This document shows positions 32,826 through 45,030 of a stretch of DNA of 64,000 nucleotides, one piece after another. A program made the translations under genes and the position numbers. Each line of letters begins with the position of its first letter. Position 1 is the stretch's first letter. The DNA comes from Bombyx mori (taxonomy: Eukaryota > Arthropoda > Insecta > Lepidoptera > Bombycidae). The notes under the pieces were generated by a model. The model ran no database searches, was not told the origin of the DNA, and saw only the letters and a list, made by a program, of their open reading frames with translations. Location of the stretch: positions 15,066,001 through 15,130,000 of the forward strand of contig NC_085124.1 of the NCBI RefSeq assembly GCF_030269925.1, given 5' to 3'.

Positions 32826-33125
32826 ACTCATCTCCTTTTTACTATCGCAACTCCCGCGATCGGAGCAGAGTTCATCCATATTATCTGGAACCGCTGGGTT
32901 CATCGACGGTGCGTTTCCAAAGATCTTTTTTGCCACGCACCATCCGGCTTTGGAACGAACTCCCCGCTATGACATGTCCTTCATCAAACGAGGCTTGCGG
33001 AGAGTACTTAACGGTAGGCAGCGGCTTGGCTCTGCCCCTGGCATTGGTGACGTCCATGAGCGACGGTGACCACTTACCATAAGGTGGGCCGTATGCTCGT
33101 CTGCCTACAAAGACCATAAAAAAAA
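32826..33125 (+). pseudogene. CR1/L2-like LINE C-terminal and 3' tail fragment
   Basis: The translation contains YYRNSRDRSRVHPYYLEP-type sequence and FLPRTIRLWNELP, with a small deletion before the FIKRGLRRV-like end. The common tail and an A run follow. Confidence 0.8.
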
Positions 33126-33498
33126 ACATTCAGACCGTCGGTCTAGCGAGCAAAATCATGCGCTCGGTGGAAGATCTCCGTTTTTTCGTTTCCCTAAAAC
33201 ATTAAGGAAACTGTCAAATAACGTATGCGAATGAAAGTATTTTTTATTATTAGATGCCGCTGTGTGATAGTGAAGCTCTCGCACCGGGCTCTTTCAATTC
33301 AGTGTGTATTGCAATTTCGTTAATGTATCTTTTTGTTACTTGAACTTCGGTTATGTTGGCAAAAAAGCAACATTTACATAAAAGATATGGCTCGTTAGGT
33401 TTTCTTCGATGGTTCTTCTGAGTCGCACATCGTTCTTCTTAGAACTGGTGGTAATTTAATTGGACTTTAAACACGCTCAGTGACGTCCGAATTGATAT
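33126..33498. other. Nothing recognised
   Basis: Ordinary AT-rich sequence next to the solo LTR. Confidence 0.4.
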
Positions 33499-33875
33499 TG
33501 TAACGCCGGTAAGAGTAACGCCATCTATCGCCGAATAGCCGAACGAATATCGAATGATCTAGTAGCATCTAGAACGCTCGAGAAGTACAACGCCATCTAT
33601 TGTCAGATAGCGGAAACACATTACTCGAAATGTGTGGAATATTCTCGACGCTTCTAAGGATTTCATCTCGACTATAAAAGCGTTGCAGAGATGGCACGCA
33701 GGCAGTCAGTAATCGGAACTAATCGAAGCGAAACAGCAAACGGATCACCTGAAGCGAAGCGCAAGAACTGAATTAAGAATTTTAAAGTGTTCTGTGAGTG
33801 TTCTAAGCGATAAATAAGGTTTTAAGTTGTACTTTGGTGGAACATTTATTTATCCCGGACCCGCAGCGCGTAACA
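33499..33875 (+). mobile_element. Solo LTR of an LTR retrotransposon, 377 bp
   Basis: Starts TGTAACGCCGG, ends GCGCGTAACA, and is flanked by 4-bp ATAT duplications (33495-33498, 33876-33879). Contains a TATA box with correctly spaced initiator and, further on, GATAAATAAGG as a possible poly(A) region. No internal element sequence is adjacent, so it is a recombined solo LTR. The 4-bp duplication fits Ty3/gypsy-like integrases but does not exclude others. Confidence 0.88.
33673..33710 (+). promoter_or_regulatory. Core promoter inside the solo LTR
   Basis: TATAAAA at 33673-33679, followed about 30 bp later by an arthropod initiator TCAGT at 33706-33710. Confidence 0.65.
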
Positions 33876-34149
33876 ATATAAATTATTGTGAATTTGAACA
33901 TAGAACTCTTTGGCCTACCAGCCTTTAGTGACTCAAACGAATTTCCAATCTGCAACCCTTTGACGGGTACTCGTTTGCATGTAGCTTTATTTAAATGAAC
34001 TTTTGAATTGAACACAGCACCGTGGATTTGTATTTATAGTACCAAAAACTATTTTCCTTGCATAGCCTTGCAATACATATTAATACACTCGATCAGTGTA
34101 AGCCTGTATATTAGTAAAAAAAATAACAAAAAAACACTGTCTGATCACG

Positions 34150-34336
34150 TATTTTTTTTATTGTTTAGATGGGAGGACGAGCTCACAGTCCACCTGGTCT
34201 TAAGTGGTTACTGGAGCCCATAGACATTCACGACGCGAATACGCCACCCACCTTGAGATATAAGTTCTAAGGTCTCAAGTATAGTTACAACGGCTGCCCC
34301 ACCCTTCAAGCCGAAACGTATTACTGCTTCACGTTT
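34150..34336 (-). mobile_element. Bm1-type SINE, 3' half
   Basis: Reverse copy truncated after the GTATTACTGCTTCACG block. Confidence 0.9.
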
Positions 34337-34861
34337 TAAAGAATCATTGATTTGGTTATATAGACAATCAGAAAGATCTCTACAAGCTTTTAGGGAATGA
34401 ATATAGAGGTTCTAGATCTTACCGTATCCTATACTTCAGCTCACAGACATCCACTGCTGAATATAGGCCTCCCCCAAGGCTGTTTTCTGGTTCTAGATAC
34501 TATTAGTGAATTGATGATGGTGTGATGACACGAACGTGATAGCCAAGAGCATCTCCAATAAATCTTTCACGTTTTTTTTTTTTATGTCGTACTGTTAACA
34601 TTTAAATTTAACCTATTTTTCCGTTGTTTGAAGAATTGCTGTAACATGTCACAGTGAGATTGCTGTACATACCTGTAACTGGCTTACATAGCAGTACTTA
34701 ATTTTATACTATTGTTAATTTTAAGCTTGAATGTTTTGTATGTATTGCTGTTGGTGTGTCTAAATAAATAAATAAACACTCAATCATTTTTAATTACCCA
34801 GAGATTGTGTTATAATTAGAATCAAAGTCACATAGACCAGGAGGTGACAGGTGTGAGCTGG
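34337..34861. other. AT-rich stretch, nothing firm
   Basis: Includes CATCCACTGCTGAATATAGGCC (split here at 34450-34475), a phrase common in lepidopteran LINE remnants, but too short to assign. Confidence 0.35.
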
Positions 34862-34985
34862 ATTTTTTTTATTGCCTTTGTTGGCAGACGAGCATACGGC
34901 CCACCTAATGGTGAGTGATTATCGTCGCCTATAGTCTTCAGGAATGCCAGGGGCAGAGCCAAGCCTCTGCCTATCTCAAAGCAAA
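34862..34985 (-). mobile_element. CR1/L2-like LINE 3' tail fragment
   Basis: Same tail family as at 23930, 28640 and 30480. Confidence 0.8.
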
Positions 34986-35375
34986 CTAAAACCAACTTGA
35001 CGGCTAAAAGTTTCGATTCTTGATTCCACGTAGTTATATCGATTACTTTGCAGTGCGAAATTTCGCTTAAGCCAAAATAGTCTTTCGATATGAAAAAAAA
35101 AGGTTAAAATATACGTACACTTCTGCTTCTTACAAATTCGATGATAACCTTAGTCAATATAAAACGTGTTCATGGAGATACAAGCAGATTATGAATTCCA
35201 GCACGTCAGCCGATAGCACGTTTCTAGGCAATTTGCCGATGACAGCCGATTGAGTAACTCAATATGTAAAACGACTTCTCGATTCGTTGAAGGAATAACT
35301 TGAGAAATGTCACAAACGGCTCGTGTGAGAAAAACGCGTTGATTCATCGCTCCAGTGTCAAGATAAATAAATTAC

Positions 35376-35625
35376 TTTACTGGTGGTAGGACCTCTTGTG
35401 AGTCCGCGCGGGTAGGTACCACCACCCTGCCTATTTCTGCCGTGAAGCAGTAATGCGTTTCGGTTTGAAGGGTGGGGCAGCCGTTGTAGCTATACTGAGA
35501 TCTTAGAACTTATATCTCAAAGTGGGTGGCGCATTTACGTTCTAGATGTCCATGGGCTCCAGTAACCACTTTACACCAGGTGGGCTGTGAGCTCGTCTAC
35601 CCATCTAAGCAATAAAAAAAAAAAC
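35376..35625 (+). mobile_element. Bm1-type SINE, head-less form
   Basis: Begins at ACTGGTGGTAGG (35379) and ends in an A tail. Little diverged. Confidence 0.93.
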
Positions 35626-35654
35626 GCTATGTAACAAGTAAATAAAGATAAGTG

Positions 35655-35930
35655 TGAGTTATGTCTTTGACTGTGACCGATAGGCAGTAGCTTAACAGCG
35701 CTCATAGCATTGCTGGTATTGATAAACTGGGTCGTCACTCGCCCTAAGGTGAGTCGTGTGCTGATCTGCCACTGAAGTCACTAAAAAACCTGAAATATCC
35801 AAAGTTGAGAAAAAATAGCTGGCGAGGTGGGTGGCGTATTTACGTTGTAGATGTCTATGGGCTTCAGTAACCACTTAACACCAGGTGGGCTATGAGCTCG
35901 TACATCCATCGAAGCAATAAAAAAAAAATT
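35655..35930 (+). mobile_element. Old LINE tail followed by a Bm1 3' fragment
   Basis: 35655-35790 is a diverged CR1/L2-like tail (TAGGCAGTAGCTTAACAG, GTGCTGATCTGCC). 35822-35930 is the last third of Bm1 with an A tail. Confidence 0.65.
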
Positions 35931-36329
35931 TTTTTTGAGAAATCTCTATTCGCTACAATAACAATTCATGAAAAACATAAATGAAATATGTAACACATTA
36001 AAGAAAAAAAAAATCGCTCATGTCTGTATTACTCTCAACTCGTTCGAAATGTTTGAAATATTTCAGATTAAATATAATCGTATTTTAATATTATTTTATT
36101 AAAATACTCTGTGATTTTTGAAATTAATCTCATGTTAAATTCAATGAAAACATACTTTTTAAAGAAATAAAAAATATATTTACGTGTTTAGAATTCAGCG
36201 ATTGAAATGTATTGTAGAAACAGTTTTTCTTCACATCATCAGTATTTTTCTCACTCTTTTCCCACTAACAGAGATCGACACAGCATGTGATCAGACCGTA
36301 GTTACATTTGGCTTAAATCTTCGGCTTTT

Positions 36330-36567
36330 TACTGGTGGTAGGACCTCTTGTGAGACCGCGCGGTTAGGTACCATTGCCTATTTCTGCCGTGAAGCAGTAA
36401 CGCGTTCCGGTCTGAAGGGTAGGGCAGCCGTTGTAACTATACTGAGGTCTTAGAACTTATATCTCAAGGTGGGTGGCGCATTTACGTCGTAGATGTCTAT
36501 GGGCTCCAGTAACCACTTAGCACCAAGCGTGCTGTGAGCTCGTCCACCCATCTAAGCAAAAAAAAAC
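36330..36567 (+). mobile_element. Bm1-type SINE, head-less form
   Basis: Begins at ACTGGTGGTAGG (36331), has a small deletion after GGTACCA, and ends in an A tail. Confidence 0.92.
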
Positions 36568-37079
36568 CGTCTCCTGCATATCAACCATGGGAATGACAGG
36601 GTTTGAAGTACCGACCAAAACAGGAATAAGGGGAGGATACAGTTAGGCAGGTGGTTGGTAGCAGCTAGAGATAAGTGCTTATAAGCAACTCACTACAAAT
36701 TTAGCTTAGTTAGATAACATATTTATATGTATCTGATGTATTTCGTATCTTTACATTCAATATACTCCAAATGCCAAAGCTAGATGCAGAACAACCCACA
36801 CAGACCTCATCGCGTTGACACAGCCGTGCTTACACAAGCACCAAGCTCAAAGCTCGTAAAGCTGTGTAACGGTCACTTTGAATTATTTGCTAGGATCGTA
36901 CAAACTATGCCACTGACCCGAAATAACACTCCAGTCATAATGTTAGGTAGTTGACTTTCTTTTTAAAAATACAAATTCAAATTGGAAATCACAATTTTTT
37001 GTAGAAAAGCACTAGTTTTGTTTGCAGGTATATATAAATAATGGGAACATTATGTATGTATCATATTTTTTCCCCTACG

Positions 37080-37390
37080 TAAGCTGGTTGCCTTTAGATT
37101 CTATGTCAGTGTAACCTAACGAGTACGTAAGCTCTCAGGGCTCCAATCTGGGGGCGTTGCTAACACTAACCCTAGCAAAAGCAGTGCTTCGCAGAATCTA
37201 CCACCGGATCGGAAACGTGACCCACTGAGAAGATCCGGCAAGAAACTCAGTGGGCTGTGTCTGTGGGCTAATTTACTCGTCAAACCCATTCGATGAGAGC
37301 GGTGACCAGTGCTTGAGGCACCTAAAAGCACCGTTAGTGGATCGGAAGAATCCGAAATGACGTGTTTAGGGCTATCTCAAACTGTGTAGT
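37080..37390. repeat. Dispersed silkworm-type repeat, unclassified
   Basis: Contains CGGATCGGAAACGTGACCC and GAAACTCAGTGGGCTGTGTC, phrases I recall as common in Bombyx non-coding DNA. The frame on the minus strand (37116-37331) is not supported as a gene. Family identity is uncertain. Confidence 0.5.
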
Positions 37391-40331
37391 GAATTTTTTT
37401 TTATTACCTTTAGCTATTTTAAATAAATATTTTAAGATCAAGATTATCTAGCAGCTTCTTATCGAAAAAAAAATCTTCTATGGTCAGTTTATGACTCTGA
37501 TATCGTCAATATCGACGAGTAGCGTCAACTGTCTACTTTTCAAAAAATAATTAATTAGTTTTTTTCCCCCTTATTAATTTCGTTTTATTAAGAAAGTAAA
37601 CCCACATCAATAAGCAGATAATTAATATCCCCGAAACACTGAAGCCCCAACGGAAATGAATAATATTTTATAAAGAAATTGCGTACCACAAGCTAGTCAA
37701 AATGTTCCAAAAAGTTTGGAGTGTTCCTATCATTCAAAAGAAACTGAAATGCTGTGTGTCATATTATTATATCGTGCTTAGATTGTTTTACTAGATCATT
37801 GATCTTGGAAAAATAACATTGCCTCCAATGACAAAGCTTGCAAAGGAAAACAAAGTCTTTTTAAATATTTGTCATTAAAAATTATATGCAGAAAATCGAA
37901 CACGAATTGTTTTAAACTTTAGTGGCTGTCTACATTATTAGCACTGCTATAATATAATGAGCTCTTACTATGATATTTACTTTTAAACAGTTCCTGATAT
38001 TTCATGCTTTGATTCTGTGATGTACACATTTAATTTCACATACAGCCATCCAATAGAAATGTTATCTTTTAACATTTTTGGGACAACTTAAATATTCACT
38101 AATAATTACGCAATGAAACTTAGATGAGCTTCACAGTAGAAATAGACAAAGTCAGTGATTGCATTTATAATAATAATAATTACATTTATTTAATCCACAA
38201 TACAAATAACTTTTCAATTAATATGACATAAAAATTCTAATTCTAAACAATATTACAATATATTAATTATACTAACACAGTGGAGATAAAAATTGCTGAA
38301 CAACTTGATTCATTAAGTATCAAGTATTTTAAACGAACTGTTTCATCATCCAATCCTCAGTTCAATATTGAAACTTGTTACTGTGGAAACCCTGGCATAT
38401 TTAAATATCCTTAATGTATAAGTATAGACTTGCAAAATTGTCAATGTAGCTAAAATAGCAACAAAAAAATCTTATCAAAAAGGGACCGAACGAATACACA
38501 GAACTCAATTAAAATTAAGACGAAAAAAGGCGCATCCAACTATTATTTTAGGACGGAATTTAATTAGGGCAGTTTAAACACCCTCCCTTGAATATCGTTC
38601 AGGAGTGCTCCCATAGGAAATCCTGGGAACAAGACTTCCCTTTCACTCAGGCCATAAGCGCAACTCCTTTACAACACAGAGCGTTAACTTTGTAAAGTAA
38701 AAGTGTTTGGGCTTAAAAGGGTTGAAACACGAGTTCTTGAGTTTCAAACTCGTGAAGTATTTTAATTTAATACCTTTTGCACGTGACAAGGGGAAACGGG
38801 ATACAACAATGTTGTTTTAGGTTCCATTGTGTAACGATTGAAGCTGGTTAGTAGCGTTACGTTAATGATGGTCATCACTGTTGACATAGACTATGTTCGC
38901 TTTGTTTTTTTTTTTGAGGTTGAACTTTATCTTAAGCATGAGAAAATGCAGTCCAGCTGATGAAAAGTGGTCAGGGTAAAAGTATATGTCATAGCGCTAT
39001 TTGGGACAAGGTTAAAGTACCTGACGGGTGTGTATACGTATACAGCTATAAGGCATCGACAATACATATATGCTTAATATGTATTTATAAATATTCTTAA
39101 GCTTGATGCAACGGTGTGGCGGTGCTAGATGGCAGCTTCTCTCTGTTTTCTTCTTCTCTTCACAACGAAACACGAATTTAATCTAACTTAGTACACTACT
39201 ACCTACCACTACTTTCAATCTGACAAAGTTGAGGGAACCTGCCACCGGTTCCGTGCCAGGCCCGCCCCTACTGATTCACAACTACAATTGGAGCTACGGC
39301 ACTAAACTTGGCACTCATGGACATGCGCTTTGAATCCCTATCTGAGGTCAAAAGCGCTCCCCACTGTGAGAGTAGGCTATAATATGCGTTTTCAGAGATC
39401 ATTTCTGTCAAGTGTTGCCTGACTGAGGTCGTCCCTGAGAGTTACGATACCATTTTTCTAACGGGATTGGAGAACTGACCCTGAGCTCTCGTGAACATAA
39501 TTAAGAATGAGCACGTATACGGAATAGAAATAAAATGGTAAGTACCATTCCCCAAAAAAGACTTAAATAAGAAGTCATATGAAGTCAGTCATCAGAATAT
39601 GAGTCATTACGTTCGAATCACTTATTACCACGTACATGTGACATTGACAATGGCTACAAAAATCACACGAGTCAGCGAGACTTGTTAGCAGCGCTTTGAC
39701 AATATGAAGCAAACCGTTTGATCTGCGCGTTTCTTTGTAAAAAAAGGACTTGGAGGAGACGTGTGTATTTTATTTTTCTCGAATGTTCCTCTTGTTAAGT
39801 GCTCGTTATGCATCTGTTAAAACGTGTTCCTATATATATTATTATATACGTTTTATTTCCAGATTTTGCTTTCGATCGGTTGACTATTTCATTAAAGTCA
39901 TGTCACATGACTAATTATATCTTTGACAACAACAGTGTAAAGACCAGTATTAGTCAAAGTCTGACTTACACTAGTATGTATTAGCTTTATTTAAATTTTG
40001 AAATGGTAATCGGAAGAAACACACATTGAATATATGTATGTGTATGTTTGAAAAATAAAGTATGCAAAATTTCCAGAGTTATCCATTTTCGAAGGGAGCG
40101 ACGCCAGTTGTTACAATTTAATTAATAATTAAATTTCATGTTCGCTTAGTACCAGGCCTAGTAACGGCAATTAAGTTCTGTTATCCCTTGGATCCGGTGA
40201 GTAGCTCATTTGCTTTTCAGATAGGTTAGTACATGATTTTTATTGGTAGTAGTTCGTATTGTGATCCCACATGTGTAAGATACCATTGCTCCCTTTTGAA
40301 CCAGGAGGAAATTGCCGGACTTGACCGAATT
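37391..40331. other. Long AT-rich stretch, no gene recognised
   Basis: Two GC-richer pieces (38570-38660 and 39105-39500) have no recognisable coding or repeat signature. The rest is AT-rich with short simple repeats (for example ATA repeats at 38165-38185). Confidence 0.45.
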
Positions 40332-40790
40332 TGAAGTCGTCGTGGCCTAAAGGATAATAAGACGTCCGGTGCATTCGTATCTAGCGATGCACCGGCGTTC
40401 GAATCCCGCAGGCGGGTACCAATTTTTCTAATGAAATATGTACTTAACAAATGTTCACGATCGACGGTGAAGGAATAACATCGTGTCATAAAAATCAAAC
40501 CCGCAAAATTATAATTTGCGTAATTACTGGTGGTAGGACCTCTTGTGCCACCACCCTGCCTATTTCTGCTGTGAAGCAGTAATGCGTTTCGGCTTGAAGG
40601 GTGAGGTAGCCGTTGTTTTGTTTTTTTTAGTTACAACGGCTGCCACACCCTTCAAGCGGAAATATTTATCTCTCAAGGTGGGTGGCGCATTTACATTGTG
40701 GATGTCAATGGGCTCCAGTAACCACTTAACACCAGGTGGGCTGTGAGCTTGTCCACCCATCTAAACAATAAAAAAAAAATAAAAAAAAAA
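40332..40790 (+). mobile_element. Bm1-type SINE, full length with an internal fold-back
   Basis: Complete head (GTCGTGGCCTAAAGGATAA, B-box GTTCGAATCCC) and body. At about 40590-40664 the GCTTGAAGGGTG...CCGTTGT segment is followed, after a T-rich spacer, by its own inverted copy, replacing part of the body. Confidence 0.92.
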
Positions 40791-40797
40791 TACTAAG

Positions 40798-40930
40798 ACT
40801 TCATCTCTAAGGTGGGTATTAACGGCGGTATTAAAGGCGGTATTAACTTGTTGATGTCTAAGGGCTTCGGGAACAACTCAGTACTAGATGCGCCATGAAC
40901 CCGTCCACGCGTCTATGCACAATAATATTT
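40798..40930 (+). mobile_element. Bm1-type SINE 3' fragment, diverged
   Basis: Directly follows the preceding Bm1 copy. Contains a short tandem repeat of GGCGGTATTAA. Confidence 0.65.
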
Positions 40931-41565
40931 TATATATGAAAATAAAAAATTCAGTAAAATATAATGGGAGCTCAAGTAATTTGTAGCCTTCTATCTGTTA
41001 AACGAAGAGATGTATTGCGACACCGGGCCACGAATGCGAAAAACTACGTATTTGACTTATTATAAAAGATTTCTTTTCAATTTAACATTAATCTTAACCT
41101 CTTAAAGCTAATATAAACCATCTAAAACCGATCAAATGCTTGAGAAACGTGACTTTAAGGAAACTTTCAGGGTTTTAAAAAAAAAAAATCTTTCTCCTCC
41201 TTTTGCGATATCCTTTCAATTTCTATAAGATTTTATCTTCGTGAAAGCAAAGATTTTTCACTATGAGCTCTTTGATACTTTCTAAATGCATTTCCTTAGT
41301 GATCTTAGATTAAAATTCTTTTCAAAGTCTCTGTATACAGCGTATAGTATTTTTCTCAACTTTTTTTATAATCTAATCTCTAATCTAGCACGAGGATGGT
41401 GTCTTAGTGTGGGCAACACATTTACATAATTATTCTCAATTACTACTAAATTACCATTACCGCTAAATATACCACAAGAAGTAACAATGAGCTTTAGGCT
41501 TTACTTTTGCATGCTTACGACAACGCATCGAACACGGTTGGTGAATGTCAAGAGTTAGGATGTTT
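40931..41565. other. AT-rich stretch, nothing recognised
   Basis: No gene, RNA or repeat signature seen. Confidence 0.45.
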
Positions 41566-41569
41566 TTTT

Positions 41570-41807
41570 TAATTGCTTAGATGGACGGACGAGCTCACAG
41601 CCCACCTGGTGTTAAGTGGTTACTGGAGCCCATAGACATCTACAACGTAAATGCGCCACCCACCTTGAAATATAAGTTCTAAGGTCTCAAGTATAGTTAC
41701 AACTACTGCCCCACCCTTCAAACCGAAACGCGTTACTACTTCACGGCAGAAATAGGCAGGGTGGTGGTACCTACCCGTGCGGACTCACAAGAGGTCCCAC
41801 CACCAAT
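41570..41807 (-). mobile_element. Bm1-type SINE, head-less form, reverse
   Basis: Its right end (complement of TTGGTGGTGGGACC) falls at the same internal point where the plus-strand head-less copies begin. Confidence 0.92.
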
Positions 41808-41856
41808 GTGAACGAATGATTCTGAGCATGAACGAAGAACAGATAAATACAAAACA

Positions 41857-42000
41857 TGACGACGCTTGCAGCTGAAAGTAAGTATTGTACTTTTTGACGA
41901 AGCATGTTGCTGATAACTCTATTTCTGTAATCTGACGAAGCATGTTGCGGATAATAACATGTACTTTGAGGTTAGGAATACTGTGTTCTTTCTTTTTTTT
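41857..42000 (+). repeat. Dispersed repeat, inverted partner of 58045-58152
   Basis: Shares GACGACGCTTGCAGCTGAAA and the GACGAAGCATGTTGCGGATAA-type block with the complement of 58045-58152. This copy has the GACGAAGCATGTTGC unit twice. Confidence 0.75.
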
Positions 42001-42149
42001 ATAATAAATAAAGTATGAAGTAAAAACAGCCTAACGAAACCTTCAACATTATTGTTGCTTTGTACAAAAGTAAACAAATGATACACTTCCGAAACACGTT
42101 ATCATGTTTTATCGTTGAATAAGTTTTATGAAATGGAATCAATGCTAGG

Positions 42150-42494
42150 TCGTCATGGACAAGGGTGAGTCGCTTGGTCTGCTCTTAACGAGCGATGCGG
42201 TAATGTCTGTATTCAAATCCCGGAGGCTGATACCAGTTTTTTAATAAAAATAAGCCTTTAATCTTCTGGAATGTGAACTTAAAACACATGTTCACGGTTT
42301 ATCTCTACGATCAATGGATATGAAAATTAAGCCCACTAAAATTTATATTTGTATTTACTCCTTTGATTGACAATGAAACCACAGGCCTCAAATCTCATGG
42401 TGGGTGCCAGCAATCACGTTCTGATGTCTATCGTCTTCAATAATGGCTTGACATCAGATGGGCTGTAAAATGATTTATCGGTCAATTCAATAAA
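42150..42494 (+). mobile_element. Old, strongly diverged Bm1-like SINE
   Basis: Head-like GGTCGTCATGGACAAGGG with B-box-like ATTCAAATCCCGG, and 3' traces CTGATGTCTATCGTC and GATGGGCTGTAAA. Confidence 0.55.
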
Positions 42495-42514
42495 TAATTG
42501 TAAATATATATGCT

Positions 42515-42818
42515 TTAACAAAAACCGACTTCAAATAGGAAAAAAGATATTCCAAAACAAATTAATATACACTAAAAACAATAATCATCGAAATCGGTTG
42601 GCGTCATATTGAGTTATTGAGTTATTCATCTATTTCATTCATGGATACCATTATCAGAACTGGACTAAATGGAGATGGGACCACACGGGAAGCGTCAGCT
42701 TTCTAATAAAAAAAGAATCATCAAAATCGATTCATCCAGTCAAAACTTATGAGGTAACATACATAAAAAAACATACAGTCGAATTGAGATCCTCCTCCTT
42801 TTTTGAAGTCGGTTAAAA
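42515..42818. mobile_element. Inverted-repeat MITE, about 300 bp
   Basis: Ends are AACCGACTTCAAA-like (left) and TTTGAAGTCGGTTAA (right), which are inverted complements. Internal CATACAGTCGAATTGAGA is a phrase I recall from lepidopteran repeats. Non-coding. Confidence 0.75.
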
Positions 42819-43223
42819 ATAAAATATGCATCGAAGTCGATGCTAATCATCTGCCGAAGCAAGAACCCGAAAGCTAATCAACAGTAACGATAAACAAACC
42901 ATCAAATTTGGAGGTCTCGAGTACTGGAATATAGTTCGCTCATAAACCGAGTAAGCCATAACTTGGGGGTATCATTAAACCGGCAGGACTCTTGAGACGC
43001 GAAAATTTAACATCCCGAGATTAGCACGAAGCCTACACGTTGTTAATCCCTGGAATTGTGCGACTGTAATAATACTGCGTCGTGTTTCAGCTAATTAAAA
43101 TTACTGGCCTGATTTCAGTTGGGCTTAGAAGGGACTGTGATATCAACAGATGCTTTTGGGAACTTTTGAGCAGTGTGCTGAAGATGGATAGACACTGTAT
43201 TTAATTTTGTTTTCACCAGTGTT
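42819..43223. other. Nothing recognised
   Basis: AT-rich sequence without gene or repeat signature. Confidence 0.4.
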
Positions 43224-43450
43224 TTTTTTATTGCCTAGATAGATGGACGAGCACACGGCTGTCCTGGTGTTAAGTAGTTACTGGAGCCCATAGACATCTA
43301 CAACGTAAATTCCGTCACTGACCTTGACATATGAGTTCTAAGATTTCAGTATAGCTACAACGGTTGCCCCACCCTTAAAGCGAAATGCATTACTGCTTCA
43401 CAGCAGAAATGGGCATTGTGGTGGACCTGGTATCTTAAGGTATGTCTTAA
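43224..43450 (-). mobile_element. Bm1-type SINE, 3' half, reverse
   Basis: Truncated after the GGGCATTGTGGTGG block. A short LINE-tail-like trace follows to about 43505. Confidence 0.85.
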
Positions 43451-43505
43451 GGTAACATGATAATATTATTAGGTGGGCAGTAAACTGCCATTTCCGCCTG
43501 CAAAA

Positions 43506-43937
43506 GAAAAAATCGAAAAGCCGGCTTGAACAATACTCATAATCAGAGCAAATGTAGTTAACGATCATGGTATATTCCGGTACATTACCGATTGCTACGT
43601 TGCCAGTTGTCCGTCTCTTGTCATAGCACCGTGCTCACGTAATGCGATTTTTCTTCGATAAACAGTTAACTTTTAAAAGATTCTTAGCTACTCATATTTA
43701 AAGTTACATTTAATCATCGATCGAACCAATGCAAAAAATTTTAAACTTTTGTTACTACGATGCTTTTTAGACCCTATAGGCTATATGACTGATGAAGGAA
43801 GAAATAAATAATATTATTTTAATAATTTTTTTTTATTACAATAATAACTTCGAACAAATCACGCACGGTCACCCGGCACCAAATTAAGGTTCTCTGTGTT
43901 ATAGGTACCAGAGACTGACAAACATATTTATTTTTAA
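43506..43937. other. Nothing recognised
   Basis: AT-rich. The reverse frame at 43819-44208 mostly reads the antisense of a Helitron and is not a gene. Confidence 0.4.
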
Positions 43938-44148
43938 ATGATTTGGCTAATTTTGGTCTTGAATTATATTTTGTGGAAGTCCAGAGAAGGTTTAAAAGGT
44001 AGATAAATACGTAAAAATGTTGGGAATTAAATAAAAAATAACAATTTTGTTTTTCCTTTGATTTTGTTTGTTTTAAGTTTATTTTATACAAAAGTTTAGG
44101 TCTTTTATTAATCGATTGAGGCACTACAAAGTCTGCCGGGTCAGCTAG
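43938..44148 (+). mobile_element. Helitron, 5'-truncated (same family as 480-769)
   Basis: Lacks the first 60 bp or so; ends GGGTCAGCTAG followed by T. Confidence 0.82.
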
Positions 44149-44699
44149 TATATCTATATAAATAACAAACACCCAAACAAAGAGCAAACAAATATTTTCA
44201 TCATACAATGTTTTCCCGATTTCGGAATCAAACCCACGACCCTCGGCGCAATAACACCACAGATTCAGTCACCAATTAAGAAGGCGTGATTCTAATAAAA
44301 CTACTAACTTTGTACCATTTGATTTCAAGTAATTTTCTTGTCAACAATCCAAAAAACAGTTCATTATCAAGAAACATATCTTATGTAAGATTTTTCATAA
44401 ACAAAGTTCTGTCACGTTCCTTTGTTTATGTTTGAAGGCAAGAAAGGGTCTCTACGTAACAGAGTAAATAAAGGGCGGATTGCGACACAGTATTTGTATT
44501 GTGTATCTGTTGGTACTGACAGGTTTATCTTATATTCGCATTTTAAATACGCCATTCATAGCGAGGTGTCAACTATTACGCCATTACTTAAGCGCTGTAA
44601 CTTTTATTTTCATATGTATTGTTTTAAATCTCGCTGGATATAATCATACCAAAAATAGCACATAAAACCATAAATAAAAATAAAAAATTTCAGAGGTGT
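44149..44699. other. AT-rich stretch, nothing recognised
   Basis: Overlapping frames at 44422-44665 have no family signature. Confidence 0.4.
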
Positions 44700-45030
44700 C
44701 AAGGGACACCCGGATGGAACGAAGTTCCTTTCGATTAATTAGTGAAGGAATTGTAATTTTTTTTTAAGTTATAATAATAAATTACGGCATTATGAAGAAG
44801 AAAAAAACAATACTATGAACTAAATTACTATTGTTGAAACGCTATCTCGAGAAACTCTACTCATTACGCGGACCAATCGGATACGAGCAATGTCACGCGA
44901 TAAGCGCCTACACGTTGATTGGTCAGAATGACGGATCTAAAAAGTGTCGTGACAACTTTTCGTAAGATTTTTTTCCGTCTAGCCCCCTTTCACAACGCGC
45001 GATAAGGAACTTCGTTCCAAAATTATAGAA
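44700..45030. repeat. Dispersed repeat bounded by GGAACGAAGTTCC palindromes
   Basis: GGAACGAAGTTCC-type palindromes at about 44715-44730 and 45005-45021 face each other across a moderately GC-rich centre (CGGACCAATCGGATACGAGC). This looks like a MITE or MITE remnant; similar ends are at 6805 and 22452. Confidence 0.5.

Noticed and set aside
40343..40415. Possible tRNA genes with A- and B-box motifs (also at 5141, 57535 and, reversed, 24780)
   Set aside because: These are the tRNA-derived heads of Bm1 SINEs, followed by SINE body, with no cloverleaf closure or terminator.
43819..44208. A 129-codon minus-strand frame with a hydrophobic start
   Set aside because: Largely the antisense of a truncated Helitron; no domain or splice context.
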